From: Anthostomella pinea
Lineage: Eukaryota > Ascomycota > Sordariomycetes > Xylariales > Xylariaceae
Direction: 5' to 3'
Assembly (NCBI GenBank): GCA_963556695.1
Contig: CAUWAG010000019.1
Location: 372,001-436,000, forward strand
Length of the DNA stretch: 64,000 nt
In this document: positions 21,564 through 33,687 of the stretch, piece by piece
Position numbering within the stretch: the first letter of the stretch is position 1
How the letters are laid out: each line of letters starts with the position of its first letter
The notes under the pieces: model-generated
Databases searched by the model: none
Told to the model about the DNA's origin: nothing
What the model saw: the letters and a program-made list of their open reading frames with translations, nothing else
Position numbers and translations under genes: made by a program

Positions 21564-22561
21564 ATGGAATCCGTGCGTCTTAGCTCCAGCTCGGACCTAC
21601 CACCAGATGGAGAATGTACTGTTTGCCGGCATATCAGTACCCTGTTTACAGATCTCACAGTAGACATCGAGCTAGGGACGTTGGACGAGGTGCTGGAAAC
21701 GCCTTGCCCAAGCCACGATCCTTTGATGCGTCACATCCAAGAAGTCAACCGACATCCATTGAATGGAAGTGCTGCAGTCCGACTGCGCCGAAATTCGACG
21801 ACATATGGGACCATAAATGTGATGGGTCGCCACCACGACATACTGCTAGCCAAATCCAATTTTCAGAGCCAGGTACCTGCATACGGACTCATCCTCGATC
21901 AAGACTGGATTAAAATGGAATTGATAACAACCTGGGTGAAGGAATGTGATGCTCAGCATGGTGAAAAGTGCCGCAACCCTCTCAACGTCAGACATGTCTC
22001 CCCTGCTTGGCTCATCGATACCATCGACAACTGTCTGGTTCATGGCGGAGCGAGTTCCAGGTACGTAGCACTCAGCTACCGACGGGGGGGAGGGGGAGGT
22101 TCAACAGGTTTTCGAGCGAAAAAACGCCTGTTGCACGAACTCCAAAAGCCAAGCGCTTTGTTGCATGGCGACTTTGCAGCCAACATTGCCCCGATGATCA
22201 GGCATGCAATGCATATGGTCCAGACTGTTGGAGAGCGCTACCTGTGGGCCGATGCGCTCTGCATCATCCAGGATGACTTGGACACTGCAAAGCAGCTAGA
22301 ACTGATGGGTGCCATATACGCCTCAGCAGAGTTCACCATTGTTGCTGTCGACGGCGATGCTATGGAGGGCATATGCGGACTTGAAGGGGTATCGCCATCT
22401 CGCAAACTTGAGCAGCTCGTCTTTCCCTTCGAACACCAGAAAGTCATATTAAGAGATGAGCTCATTTTGAAAAACATGCCTGGATGCTCACCGTACTTCA
22501 AGCGCGGCTGGACATTTCAGGAGTTTATGCTATCGAAGAGGCTCCTTGTGGTGTCTCAAAA
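21564..22561 (+). pseudogene. HET-domain gene 2, N-terminal part (split by LINE)
   Basis: ATG at 21564. The protein has a Cys-containing N-terminus (CTVCRHISTLF), the linker AWLIDTIDNCLVHGGASS, then HET motifs: YVALSY followed by RRGGGGG where the family has CWG, LWADALCIIQDD, YASAEFTIVAVDG and RGWTFQEFMLSKRLLVVSQ. Coding homology ends exactly at the target duplication TTGTGGTGTCTCAAAA (22546-22561), where the LINE begins. The displayed ORF runs 14 codons into the LINE before a stop at 22602-22604. The C-terminal part continues in the same phase at 31556. The altered YCWG motif suggests decay or divergence before or after insertion. Confidence 0.85.
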
Positions 22562-22732
22562 CACCTTTCCTGGTAAAAATCATCTGTGCGCTTACACTTG
22601 TTAGTGTATTTGCGTACAGCACAGTAAAATCTTTAATACTTGGCATTACGCCGTAATCTCAGACGTCAACACCAAGGCCAGCATCTCGAGATCTGCCTCG
22701 TTCTACCGAGGGAACGAACTCAGTACTCGTTG

Positions 22733-24190
22733 ATGGCGGCCCTCACAACCCCCCAGCGGCCTACCCAAGCCGCACCTGACGCCGCTCAGTTTATACGGGA
22801 ACCTGAACCCATCACCCCTTCGAATCTCGACCAACAGAACAAGAAAAAGAAGCCTGCCAATGTCCAGGCTTCCCTAGTAATCGACCTTACTGGAAAGCCC
22901 GCTACCTGACACAATGACATTGCTGCCAGCGCATTCGCACCTCACTTAGAGGACCTTGAGCAACAAGCCCGTATCAAACGTACTGTCCTAGGGCAGCTCG
23001 CCGGCTACCTGGACAAGTTTATAGGCACTTATAACAGACCATAACAGTCTGAATATAAGAAAGAGACCTGCTTAAAAGTTGAGATAATTTGTAGCCATCT
23101 AAACATTGCTATCTTTTTTAATACTGGCGGTACTTTCTATGCGCCCATTCGTGTCCAAAGCTCTGCACCTATTGACCCTACCACCACCAATACTACCATG
23201 ACGAACACGCAAGGGCAAGACCTTAGGGGGAGGTCTTCCAAGCAGGTCTCCTGGGCGGGTGTTGCCAAAGCAGGCCACGCATCGAATGCAGGGGGCAGTG
23301 CTACCGCCCATGCTAGTGCTGGACCCTCCGCCCGTACGTCCCGTCATGGGGTCACAGTGTCCGCCCTAGCCAGGGATGAGACATAAATTTTGATACGCCT
23401 AGATAAAGATCGGCGCACATAAAGGGAGCAGCCCTTCACTCTACGCTCTGCGGTTTGCAAGGAGTTCAAAGACCTCAGACTAGCCCCGGCTGACGTGCCA
23501 GACATTAGCCCGACCAACACCAGTTGGTCTATTAGGGTGGCCACCAGGCAGATCAGGGAACAGCTGCTGGGGCCGGAAGCGAAGCTGTGTTTAAAAAGAG
23601 TTACAAACACCGTAACAGTGGACATTCCAGAGCGCTGGTTCATATACGTGGTGCCGGACATCCCTTGGAACTTCCCTGACTATATGAACTTAGGCAACCA
23701 CATCCAGACACAAGACGTGATCAAGGACAAGGTATACGCCTAGACAAAAGCACACCCTGTCAAATGCAAGCCGTCCAGACAAGGCCTGGACCCCGCCACA
23801 GGTAGAAACAGTTGGATGATCTCTTTCCTACTACTCGTGAGGCCATTCAGCCTCTTTAATTACAATGGTTGCTTAAGACCAGTTAAAAAGAAACCCACCA
23901 TTAACATCCACAACCCAGGGTGCCAAGGGTACTGTTTCACCAGGAAATGCAACCGGGCCCCCCGTTACGGGCGTTGTAGAGACCGGCTGGACGAGCATAA
24001 CCCTGACGAGGAGTGTGACTGATCAACAGGCTGTACAAACTGTCACAGTCTCTTTCTCATAGGGCACAGCAACTGCGAAGCCGCACTGGTACAGAGGCAT
24101 AGGGAGCTTGTACGCCCTACAAAGAAGCAGCTCGCTTCTATCCGGCGGGCCGGAGCAAAGAGATACTAGGAACTCTATGACTCGGGAGAA
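22733..24190 (+). pseudogene. LINE ORF1 (gag-like), decayed
   Basis: Begins MAALTTPQRPTQ at 22733 and can be followed with stops and shifts. Recognisable parts: KQVSWAGVAKAGH (compare the xTWAxVAxx word of fungal LINE ORF1), a basic middle, SWSIRVATRQIREQLLGPEAK, VPDIPWNF, and a C-terminal Cys/His segment CTNCHSLFLIGHSNC (zinc-knuckle-like) near 24027-24075. Expected to be the RNA-binding ORF1 protein. Inactivated by several stops. Confidence 0.65.
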
Positions 24191-27100
24191 ATGGACTCAG
24201 CCGGCACAAACAACCTCAGCCAACAAAGGCAAGACTCAATCCTTACATCAAAGGGTAGTCTTTTACAAGACAACCTCTCTTAGGGCAATCTTCCGCAAGG
24301 CGACCTCACACAAGGGACCACCTCTCAGGATACAATCTGTGTTAATACTTCAGACCCAAAACTAAAGAATAAGGGGGGAAAATGAGCCTTAAACGTAGGC
24401 TCTCGACCAACTCACACACCATCCAGCGGGTCAAATACGTCTGGGTCCTCAGGGGGGATTAACCTGCATGGCCTTGCTCAGATAGACACTAAGGGAGACG
24501 TTAAAATGATATCAGCAGTATCATCTTTATAGGTCTCGGACAGGCCTAGGATAAGACAAGGCTCCTAGCGGGCAGCTGCAGCAGCAGCTCTAATCAGCTG
24601 GAACCGTCAGCAGCCTGAACTCCCGGAGTATTAATGTCAGGACGCTGACGTCCGGGTGGGGGAAAGCGCCGTAGGCACCGCGACGGACAAGGGATGTTAC
24701 AAAGGGTACCGGGTATCATAGTAGCTTGGTACAACACGGGAAAAGGCATGCTCCAGCATCTCACGCTGCTGTAGCGGTGCTAGGCTCGGGGAATTGACGT
24801 GATTAATTTCTGCAAGCCCTTGACGATGAGGGACACCAGGACACAAAACCACCCAAGATACGAGTCATATGCTCCAGTAGACGCCTGGGACACAGAGGAG
24901 AATCGCCCGCGGATGATGACTTACGTGAGAAAGGGGCACAAGCTCAAGACCCAGCAGCGCTGGCCCATAGCCTTAAAGGACGCAATCTGGGTTGACATAA
25001 ACGGGTATTCATTCCTGAATATCTATAGAGAACCACGTACCAACAAGATGATCAATTACCTCACCAACTTGTAACCACTACTTAACCTATTTGCAGGGGG
25101 CGACCTGAATATACACCACCCAGTGTTCGAGCCATGGGTTAAGGGCAAAAACTGGGGCGTCGATGTGGTGGCGTGGCTTACTGATAATAGAATGTACTTT
25201 ACTGGCATCCTGTGCTAGGCTACATACAGGGCCGGACACGTAATGGATATGGCCCTAACAAACGTACCCTATGTTAAGACCGAGGTGTGTAAGGAGCTTA
25301 TTTCAGGGTAAGATCACAAGACCCTTGCTAATAATAATACCAGGCAGAGGCAAAGAGGCCTTAGAACTATTTCATCATAAGGTCAGCAAAGAGGATTTAC
25401 CGCGCTTCTCAGCGCTCGTAGCCACTAGGATGGCAACAATACCAGACATAAAAGACATCTGGTCCAAATGAAGCCTGGACGACTACACAGCCAAACTTAG
25501 CGAAGTGATACGGTCGGCACTTCTAGCGGTGGGAAAACCGGCTTCTAACAGGGGACACACAGCCCCTTGGTAGACTGATAAATACAAAGCTGCCTACGAC
25601 GTCTACAGAGCGTTTGAGGCTATCAGGCACCCGGAGCAGCAGGAATTCATGGAAGAGCACCATTATTTCCTTACAGTGGTACATAAGGCCAAACAGGAAT
25701 ACTGGAAAAAGATTATTAATTCGGCCAATACTAACAAAGCTCCATATAAGGTTATCGCCTGGCATAAGCTAGATCCATAGTTCAAGTCCCTGCCGCTCAA
25801 GGTGGGTGATCGAGTGATAGAATCTACCGAAGAAAAGGCAGAGGTGCTGCGAGAAGAGACACTAGGCCGCTTCTCGAGCAAAGACAACCTGGACTACAAT
25901 CCCCTAAAAGGCTGGCAAGAATCGGAGGCAAAGCTCTACTGGGAGACGTCAGCTACAATAGAGGAAGTTGAGCAGTATACAATAAGGGTACCTAGCACAT
26001 CCCCTGGTGTAAACGGCATCACGGTACGCCTGCTCAAGACGTGCTGGGAGCATATCTAGAATGCTATACATAGGGTCTTTGAGAAGTGCCTTTAACTACG
26101 CTATTACCCTGTAACATGGCGGGATGCAGATGTATCAATGATACCTAAGACAGGGAAGAAGGACCGCTCCTCGATGCGGTCTTAGAGACCAATTGTGACA
26201 GCCTGTACAGACCTTCCCACATGACAAGCGGATACTTCCTAATAGGGGAACGATCTGACCAGAGGATCCCCTTAAAGGGGCAACCTCCCACTGTACCTAT
26301 CTCTCTCTCTCTCTTCCTTTCCTCTCTAGTCTTGATATTCTCGTCAATAGAGTAATAGCTGCTTGCTGCCGGCTATGTCCCAGCTCCTCAGTACGCTCGC
26401 CGTGACACCAATCGCACTTCTCTAATGCCTGGGCAAGGGCCTGGAACGGATATTAGCCAAGAGGATGGCCTGAACAGCGCTTTCATAAGGACTGTTCAGC
26501 TCACAACATGGCGGCGCTCTCCCAAAAAGAGCATGTATGGACCTGGTGGCCTCTTTTACACACAACGTGGAGGCTGCACTGGCCAGGGGTCTCAATGTCT
26601 CGATGGCTATACTCAATGTACAGGGTGCGTTTGACGCCCAATTAATAAGGCGTCTGTTATTGCGGATAAGAAAGCAGGGCTGGCCGATAGACTGTCTAGA
26701 GCTGGTATAGTCTTTCCTGGAGAAACGACGCGCCAAGGTACGCCTAGAACGAACATCTATGGACTTTGAAAAAGTGCACTGCGGCACCTCCCAAGGCTCA
26801 CTATGGTCACTGGTACTCTATATGCTATATACCTGGCTGAGTTTTTACAACAGGATCCAGACCTACCCTTTAGGTATGCTGACGACATAGCGCTCTACAG
26901 GGTGTTCAAGTCGTTGCAATGCAACACGGACCTCTTAGCTGACGACCTCAAGCAGGTCTTACAATAGAGAGATGAGAACAAGGTGTTCTTTGCCCCTAAA
27001 AAGTGTGAGCTATTTCATATTACCAGGGGCCAAGAAACTGCCAATCCTCTTATAATAATAAACAAAAGGCCTATTATCCACCCCATATAAGAGCCGCAAG

Positions 27101-27968
27101 GTAGCAAGAAAGAGCCAGCACTGCAGTGGCTAGGGGTGTGGTTTAACCGGAAGTTTATCCTAAAGAGACATATTACTAAATATGTATATAAGACAATACA
27201 ATTTTGCAGGCACATACATAACCTAGCTAACACAAAAAACGGACCACCAGTATCTGGGCTACAAAAGGCTGTGATTATCTGTGTCCTCTTAATCACGCTA
27301 TATGGCATAGAGGCATAGTATGGCGGGCAGAAAAAGCCCATAAACCACGTTTCCTGAGCAGGAAAGTCGGAAGTTAGTGCCCGTATGGGAGGGCACATTG
27401 CCATGATACAGCAAGCCCTCACCATGGCAACGCGTGCGGTGCTCCCTGTATGACGCACCACCCCCACTTACACGGTCTACAGAAACGCCGAATTCTCAAT
27501 GGCAGAGACAGCTCCGGACCAGGCGCTGTGGCGCTTTGTGTACAGGCTTTGAACTGTGGACAAGCTACACCCTCTCACAAGGCGGATCGACTTACCGGCC
27601 ATCACACGGGGCCGGGGTGCGGGCGGGTTTGAAAGACCTAAGACTAAAGTCTAGGTGGTAGCACGCATACTACTCCCAGTACAACAGCCCTTATTGGTGC
27701 CACCAAGATTCATAAGGGGCTGCAGGGCCGACCCAACAAAGGGTCAAACCAAAGAGCAGATAGCAGAGTTCTTCAAAGCATGGTTTCAAACACTGCCCCA
27801 TGAGGATGTGGTGGTGTTCTCGAACGGATCAAAGGACAAAACATGCGTAGGATACGGCTATGCGGTCTACCAAGGCGGGCAACTCCTTGTCTTAAACAAG
27901 GGCCGCCTACACCCGTGCTCCATCGTATTCGATGCAGAAGTAGTAGGAGCCTGGAAAGGGCTCCAGTA

Positions 27969-30384
27969 ACGGCGGGGACATACAGATGGGACAGTCCCCC
28001 AAATGGGACAGTTCCCCCACCAAAACACAACATTTGCACCCACTCACATCTCTATCGGGATTGAAGCTGTAGATATCATAAGTATATCGTCTGAATTGTC
28101 TTTTCTTGGTGTTTCTTCCAATGTGAAATTTATTAGGTGTCCTACAGCGGGATGTCCCGTGGCGGGGTCGGAAGTTAGCACGTCCGGCCCTAATCTGAGG
28201 GGTAATGGGACCCGTGCCCCCTATCTCCTCTAACCAGGCAGAAGTTCTGCGGTTTTTTTTTTCCTTTTTTTTTTTAAGCATCATAAGCTTCAGTACGTCG
28301 AAATTGCGCCTTTATACACCGAAGAAGACCTTGCTAAGGCGATAGCAGCCGTGAACGGTGACGATCTGTCCCTCCAGAAGGCTGCCCAGCGCTATGGAGT
28401 ACTAAAAACCACCCTTTCTCACAAAGTTAAAAACTCTACGATGCCTATAACTGGCACCCAGCGTGAAGGACATGCTCACAGGCAGAAAATAAGCCCTGTT
28501 TAAGAAAAAAAGGTGATTTCATAGATTCTATACCAAGAAAAGGCCGGCCATGCCTCTATTCACGCCAATGTGAGGTACATCATTTAGAAGATCCTACAAT
28601 CCCAGGGAAAACCGCCTCATCTTGGGGGCCATTACATGCGAAATTTTATCCGCCGGAACCCAGAGATAAAGACCAAAATGGGCAGAAAACTTGACTACAA
28701 GCGTATCAATGCTGCCATTCCTGACAACATCCATGGCTATCATGACTGCTACACAGATTTTGACTCCATTAAGCCCGGGAACCGCACAGATATCAATAAG
28801 TACGGCATCATACAGGGCCGGCAGTACGTACGTCCAATCCAAGTGTTTTTCAGACGGCTAACCAGGAGGTTATAGGTCTGATGGCCTTGTAATAGGCAGT
28901 TCTGGCTCAAAAAGGGCCAACGTCAAGTCCAACAATGACCACACGTGGACTACCGTGATAGAATCGATCACTGCTACTGGGAAAAAGCTCTGGCCGCTGG
29001 TTATTTTTAAGGCGAAGTTGATACAGATACAGTGGTTCAAAGAGCAGCTATTCTCAAGCATCCCGGGGTGACAGACTGGATAGTGACTTACTCTGCTAAT
29101 GACTGGTCCTCGAACGCGATTGCGCTTAAATGGCTTAAAAAGGTTATTTTATTTTTATTTTTTAATGTTAACTATATGCTAAACAACCCCCCAGATCTAT
29201 CTACCAGATACTGCCCCTAAAGACCCAGATGACTTCCGCCTGTTGGTGCTCGACGGCCATGGCAGCCACTGCTCAGATGATTTTATGTATATGTGCTATA
29301 TAAACAATGTCTATCTGAGCTTTTTTCCTGCCCATACGGTAGGTTATATCCTTAATTAGTAGTTATTCTGTTAATAGGGGTAGTCTCATATCTTCCAGCC
29401 CCTAGATCTGACCGTTTTCTTTGTGATAAAGGCCGCCTATCGCCGCCTCATTAATCAGCTCGGTCAGTTGAACGATTCGGCCCCTATTGGCAAGATTAAG
29501 TTCCTTTCTTGCCTGGCAAAAGCCCGTGACAAAGCTATTCCTGTTATCATGCGTTCCGGATGGCATGCTGCTTGCCTTTGGCCCATAAATAGGAACAAGA
29601 CACTGACAAACGAGCATGTAGTAAAGGCAGCAGAGATACAAGCAACAGCTGCTGCTATAATGAACCCTAAAACCACCCCTGATGCCCTGGAAGCCCTTAT
29701 ATCAGGGCAGGATATAGCCCTGATATTGTCAACAGTCGCGGAGACCCCTGAGCAACGAGCAGCAGTACGCGTGGTTGCGAAGTCATACAATGAGATGGTG
29801 GTTGAATTAGCCATCTTGAAGCTGCAAAATGAGGCAAAAGACGACAAGATCAAGCATCTATAGCCTAAAAAGCGCTATAAGGCTCCCCAGAAAGAGCCTG
29901 ATTAACGGCTATGGAGGATAGGAGACGTTATTCAGGAACAGATCGAGCATACGGAGGCCGCACGAGTGCTGATTGACCAGTGGGCAGAGAGACGACGACT
30001 TTTGCACAAAGTGCAGAACTTGGAGACCAAAGAATCAGAGGAATCGCCTTCTGAGGACTCCCTTTCCTTTGATTCAACAGATTTAGAAGATCTAGACGAA
30101 GGGGTGGCTATTGACAAAGAGGGCAAGGGGGTGTCTGACGAGCCGGATGATGAAGAGAAAGAGCCCATTGTGATGCAATCTCGGCGCCGAGAAATCAGCC
30201 AACCCGCGTGCTACCGCTAAAAGCACTAATATTGCTAAAAATACCAAGAAAAGGCGATTCTTTTGATATATATACATTATCTATAGACTCAATACCAATG
30301 GGGTTATATGTGGGTACAAATGTTGTGTTTTGGTGGGGGAACTGTCCGATCTGAGGGGCTGTCCCATCTGCATGCCCCCGCCGT
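27969..30384 (+). mobile_element. Fot/pogo-like (Tc1-mariner superfamily) DNA transposon, 2,416 bp
   Basis: Terminal inverted repeats of about 75 bp. The left end starts ACGGCGGGGACATACAGATG; the right end, reverse-complemented, starts ACGGCGGGGGCATGCAGATG. Most mismatches are C/T or G/A. Flanked by TA (27967-27968 and 30385-30386), the superfamily target duplication. Each TIR holds two copies of a word close to GGGACAGTTCCCCC. Removing the element and one TA rejoins the LINE RNase H frame exactly. Contains a decayed transposase. Confidence 0.92.
28290..30220 (+). pseudogene. Fot/pogo transposase, decayed
   Basis: N-terminal helix-turn-helix segment YTEEDLAKAIAAVNG...LSLQKAAQRYGVLKTTLSHKV (28311-28430), a second DNA-binding part with HYMRNFIRRNPEIKTKMGRKLDY, then the DDE-type catalytic region: DWIVTYSANDWSSNAIALKWLK and LVLDGHGSHCSDDF near 29243-29285 holding the second Asp. 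The C-terminal part IKAAYRRLINQLGQLND...IMRSGWHAACLWPINR is typical of Fot1-like transposases. The last about 100 residues are charged (SEESPSEDSLSFDSTDLEDLDEG). Several stops and frame changes; no active product expected. Confidence 0.82.
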
Positions 30385-31480
30385 TACGTGACCAAGGCCC
30401 CTCCGGAGCTGAGCCAGCGCCGGATCTGGGTATGCGTGGATAACACAGGAGCGATCTGGGGACTCCGCGGCAACGCCGCGGTCTCCTGCCAGTGGGCCTA
30501 CCTAAAGGTCCATGCAGCGGCGGAAATCCGGGACGTCAGTGTCAAGTGGTGTCCCGGCCACTATAACATCCAAGGCAACGAGCTTATAGACAAGCTGGCT
30601 AAGGCCGGCTCCAAGCTGCCTGTTATTGATAGCGACTGCACGCCCACAGCCTACGGCATCAAGTCCATAGCGCGAATAAAGGGAGCTACGGCTCGTGAGA
30701 AATGATGGGACAAGGCACAAGCAATACTGTCATCTCGCTACAAGGACTGGAACCTTGGTTATTATCTGTGCTGTTATGAGGAGCTACAGGTACTTACAAG
30801 GCCAGCATTACATCACTATCTCGCCACCTGTACAGGACACGGTGACTTTGCTTGGTATCATGACAAGTTTGGACACCCAGACGCCATCCGTGAATGCTCT
30901 TGCGGGAGAGCAAAAGCCCCGGAGCACATCGTCCACTGCCAGAAATCCATCAAGCAATTCAAGAAATGGCCCCTACGCCCCTCCCGGCGACCTACCAGAC
31001 CGGAACAACAGCGCTACTTATGTAATATTATGGACACTCCTACAGGTTACTGTGAATTACTCGTGGCCACAAAATTCTTTAGTGGTATCTGTCCTCATTA
31101 TTAAGAGCAATAGGTTTTCTTTTTGTTTAGACAGTGTCCGGGGGATCTACTTTAAATCTCTTTCCTTTATGGTGCACTTTCACATAAAATTAGAACACTA
31201 ACTTTGTAGAACTTACCTTACAGCGTGAATCAAGCTATTTGAATTTGGGGATATGTTATGAAACTGAGCATTGAGAACGACGTCGGCACCATCCCTCACC
31301 CGGAAGAGGGGGGACACGATGGGAACCGCTGTTTAGATACAGTGGCTGTTTACGGACGAGACCTGCTAGCTGGGCAGCTGTATGTATATATATAGTATAG
31401 GACCTAGCCTAGCACGCCCGCGCGCCCTTTTGGAGGCCCAGGGCCGCCGCCATGCGGCAGGCCCCTTGGCGTTAAAAGTT

Positions 31481-31552
<72 letters not shown>

Positions 31553-31555
31553 CAA
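31481..31555 (+). repeat. (ACA)n tail of the LINE
   Basis: About 25 trinucleotide repeats directly before the right target duplication; the LINE 3' tail left by target-primed reverse transcription. The homopeptide ORFs over it on both strands are artefacts. Confidence 0.9.
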
Positions 31556-32760
31556 TTGTGGTGTCTCAAAAGATGACCCATTGGTATTGCTATTGTAATG
31601 AATGGCACGAGGATGTGTTTGCCGCCGAAAGGAATTGGGTTGAAGATGGTCATTTTAGACTTCAGTTCCCGGCCATAATTGACGGGTACCCGAGCTTTCC
31701 GGAGCTTGAGAACCTGCTCAGCGAGTACAACTCCAGGGAGTTAACTCACTTACGAAGAAGACGCCCTACCGGGTGTGACTGGCCTGCTTTCTATACTGAG
31801 TCGTTCGTTTGAGGGGGGTTTTTTGTTTGGCCTGCCTCTGATGTATATCGATGCTGCGTTGATGTGGGATCGAGGGTGGGCAACTGCGGAACTGCAGAGG
31901 CGAAAACCTTCGCGAAGAAATCCATCTGCGTCAGAACTACCCTCCTGGTCCTGGATTGGTTGGCACGCCGAAAGTCTCGAATTTCTGCTCGAGAGTGCCT
32001 TCCGGACATCCGTGGCATCGTGGCACGAACGTACAACGGCTCCCGTCACCCAGTGGTACAACCACGACGCTCCCAATTCGGGCACAAAACGAGCCATCCA
32101 ATCAACGTGGTTTAGCTCCCAGAGACTGATCCAGGATCATCTCGACGATTTACCGGAGGGGTGGACGAGAGAAGAATACAGCCCTGAAAAGCACCATCAA
32201 GTATGGCCCGATGACGTTCCAGCATATTCGCCAGGGGGTCTTGGGAAGTATGTCTACCGGCATGTTGCCCTACCTGGGAAGAGCTTTTGGTGCCCAGTTC
32301 CTGTCGCGAGCGGAGATCAGCAAGCAGAGCTAGTCACCCGTTGCAGGGGCCGTACATATCATGCGAAACGAAACGAGGCTGGTTTCCTGCGACGCGTTTC
32401 CCAATCAGCAACTTTCACTGGTTCGAAATCGACCACGAGGACCACGTACGCATGGCTCGACTCAGCGACAGCAAGGGGGATGAATGTGGATGGCTCCGAC
32501 TCCATAGTTGCACGGATGGGTACCCCTTTCCCAAAACTCACTCGCGGAACAGGATGGCGGTCGAGCTGGTGGCCATCTCTCTCCACAGGCGCGGCCCCTG
32601 CGATATAAATGAGGGTACCGAAGATGATCCTCAAGACTATTACGCCGTTCTTTGGGTGGAATGGGTCGATGAGGTTGCTTACCGCAAAGCTCCTGGGTTC
32701 GTGGAGAAGAGGGCATGGGAGGAACATGACCTTGAGGATGTTCACCTGGTCTTGGGATAG
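31556..32760 (+). pseudogene. HET-domain gene 2, C-terminal part
   Basis: Starts with the right copy of the target duplication and continues the N-terminal part in the same phase: VVSQ then KMTHWYCYCNEWHED. Typical HET C-terminal landmarks follow: LENLLSEYNSREL, YEEDALPGVTGLLSILSRSFEGGFLFGLP, the Trp-rich LPSWSWIGWHAE, and a final YAVLWVEWVDEVAYRKAPGF...LEDVHLVLG ending TAG at 32758-32760. Two frame changes occur after the join: near 31750 (about CACT extra) and between about 32290 and 32370. These are probably decay after the LINE insertion, though introns or sequence errors cannot be excluded. Confidence 0.82.
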
Positions 32761-32876
32761 TGTCATGACTTACGGGGGATAGACATGTGAAGAGAGGTGC
32801 CCATTGCGAGCGGCTAGGCAAGAAGGCTGTCAGACATGTACGCCGTGGCAAGCTATCCGTCACATCTAGCAGGCTA

Positions 32877-33687
32877 TTAAATACAGCGGGTGATACCAAT
32901 ATCACACCCTTGCCATCGACACACCTCCAGAGGCCGATCTCCAATAGGTTCCAGCTCCCACAGCCCCTGCGCCTCAGATTCTCGATATCGGACCCCCATG
33001 TTACAGTCTCTGTGTCCGTCAACATACAGAACCGCCGAGTGCCTCACATCCTCCCCACCAACGAGCAGCTTCACTATCTGATTGGGATACTGACACCGGG
33101 CCCTCGGCCGCTGCCACTCGTCGTAGCTGCCCAGCTGTCGGCCGACGAACAGCTGCCACCGCGCGCCGTCGACGTCCAGCACGTTGTCCCTCTCTAGCAG
33201 CAGGTCATACAGCATCTCCATCGTGAGCCCCGAATCTGGTAGGGCCAGCTGGTGGTACGACATGGACGTGCCGCCGTACACCGTCAGCACCTTGACGACG
33301 TCGAGGCGAGTAATGCGTGGGCCGCCCCACGTCACGCTCAAGTCGCGCCAGGTCGGCCTGGGACCGAGGGGGTCCACGTACGGGGCTCAAGTGGCTGGGG
33401 TCGCGGCCCACGGGAGCTTGTTGTAGATCACATGGGGCCGAGTGTCGGAACGGTCATCGGAGCTTCTTCGGGCCTTGGAGGCGCCTTCCAGGGAGTCGAA
33501 GAGGAGGCACTGAAGGATCTTGTCCCTCCGGGTCAGGGAGGGGATCTAGCAAGATAGGCCGGATGACCGCTTTGAAGCTCCTGCATGTCCGCTGGGCCGT
33601 CAGGAGGCATGGGAGGTCGTCTGCGCCGAGGGACTTGAAGACGTGTGTCAAGATCTCGACGGGCAGATCTAGGAGCGTCAGTGTCAT
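32877..33687 (-). pseudogene. F-box protein gene, broken
   Basis: Starts at ATG 33687 with an F-box: LTLLDLPVEILTHVFKSLGADDLPCLLTAQRTCRSFKAVIRPILL. Near 33540 the frame must shift to continue as KILQCLLFDSLEGASKARR...PHVIYNKLPWAATPAT. A TGA follows near 33385 (compatible with CGA to TGA), then the same frame goes on as YVDPLGPRPTWRDLSVTWGG...LPDSGLTMEMLYDLLLERDNVLDVDG to a stop at 32877. F-box proteins recruit substrates to SCF ubiquitin ligases. One frameshift plus one nonsense codon suggest a pseudogene beside the damaged HET gene. Confidence 0.65.

Larger units (their letters stand above)
24799..31104 (+). pseudogene. LINE ORF2 (endonuclease-RT-RNase H), decayed and interrupted
   Basis: Endonuclease part: GGDLNIHHPVFEPW near 25095 and the later GHVMDMALTN near 25236. 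Linker with KAKQEYWKKIINSANT. RT: PSTSPGVNGITVRLLKTCWEHI near 25990, then FRYADDIALYRVF with the catalytic YADD near 26870-26905, and LQWLGVWFNRKF near 27120. RNase H: VVVFSNGS (first Asp changed to Asn) near 27810 and FDAEVVGAWKGLQ, interrupted at TA 27967-27968 by the nested transposon and resuming at 30385 as YVTKAPPELSQRRIWVCVDNT, then WCPGHYNIQGNE. The C-terminal CSCGRAKAPEHIVHC motif lies near 30900. Ends TAA 31102-31104. Many nonsense codons. Confidence 0.8.
22562..31555 (+). mobile_element. Tad-like LINE, 8,994 bp including a nested Fot/pogo element
   Basis: Inserted in HET gene 2 and flanked by a perfect 16-bp target duplication (22546-22561 and 31556-31571). Without the nested 2,416-bp element and its TA duplication the LINE is about 6.6 kb, near full length. 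Order: 5' UTR, ORF1 with a Cys/His knuckle, ORF2 with endonuclease, reverse transcriptase (FRYADDIALYR), RNase H and a C-terminal Cys/His motif, a 3' UTR, then GTTAAAAGTT and an (ACA)n tail of about 75 nt. Both ORFs carry many in-frame TAG/TAA codons explained by C-to-T or G-to-A change, so the copy is dead. Confidence 0.93.

Noticed and set aside
31366..31653. ORFs rich in poly-Val or poly-Thr
   Set aside because: Produced by the (ACA)n tail of the LINE.
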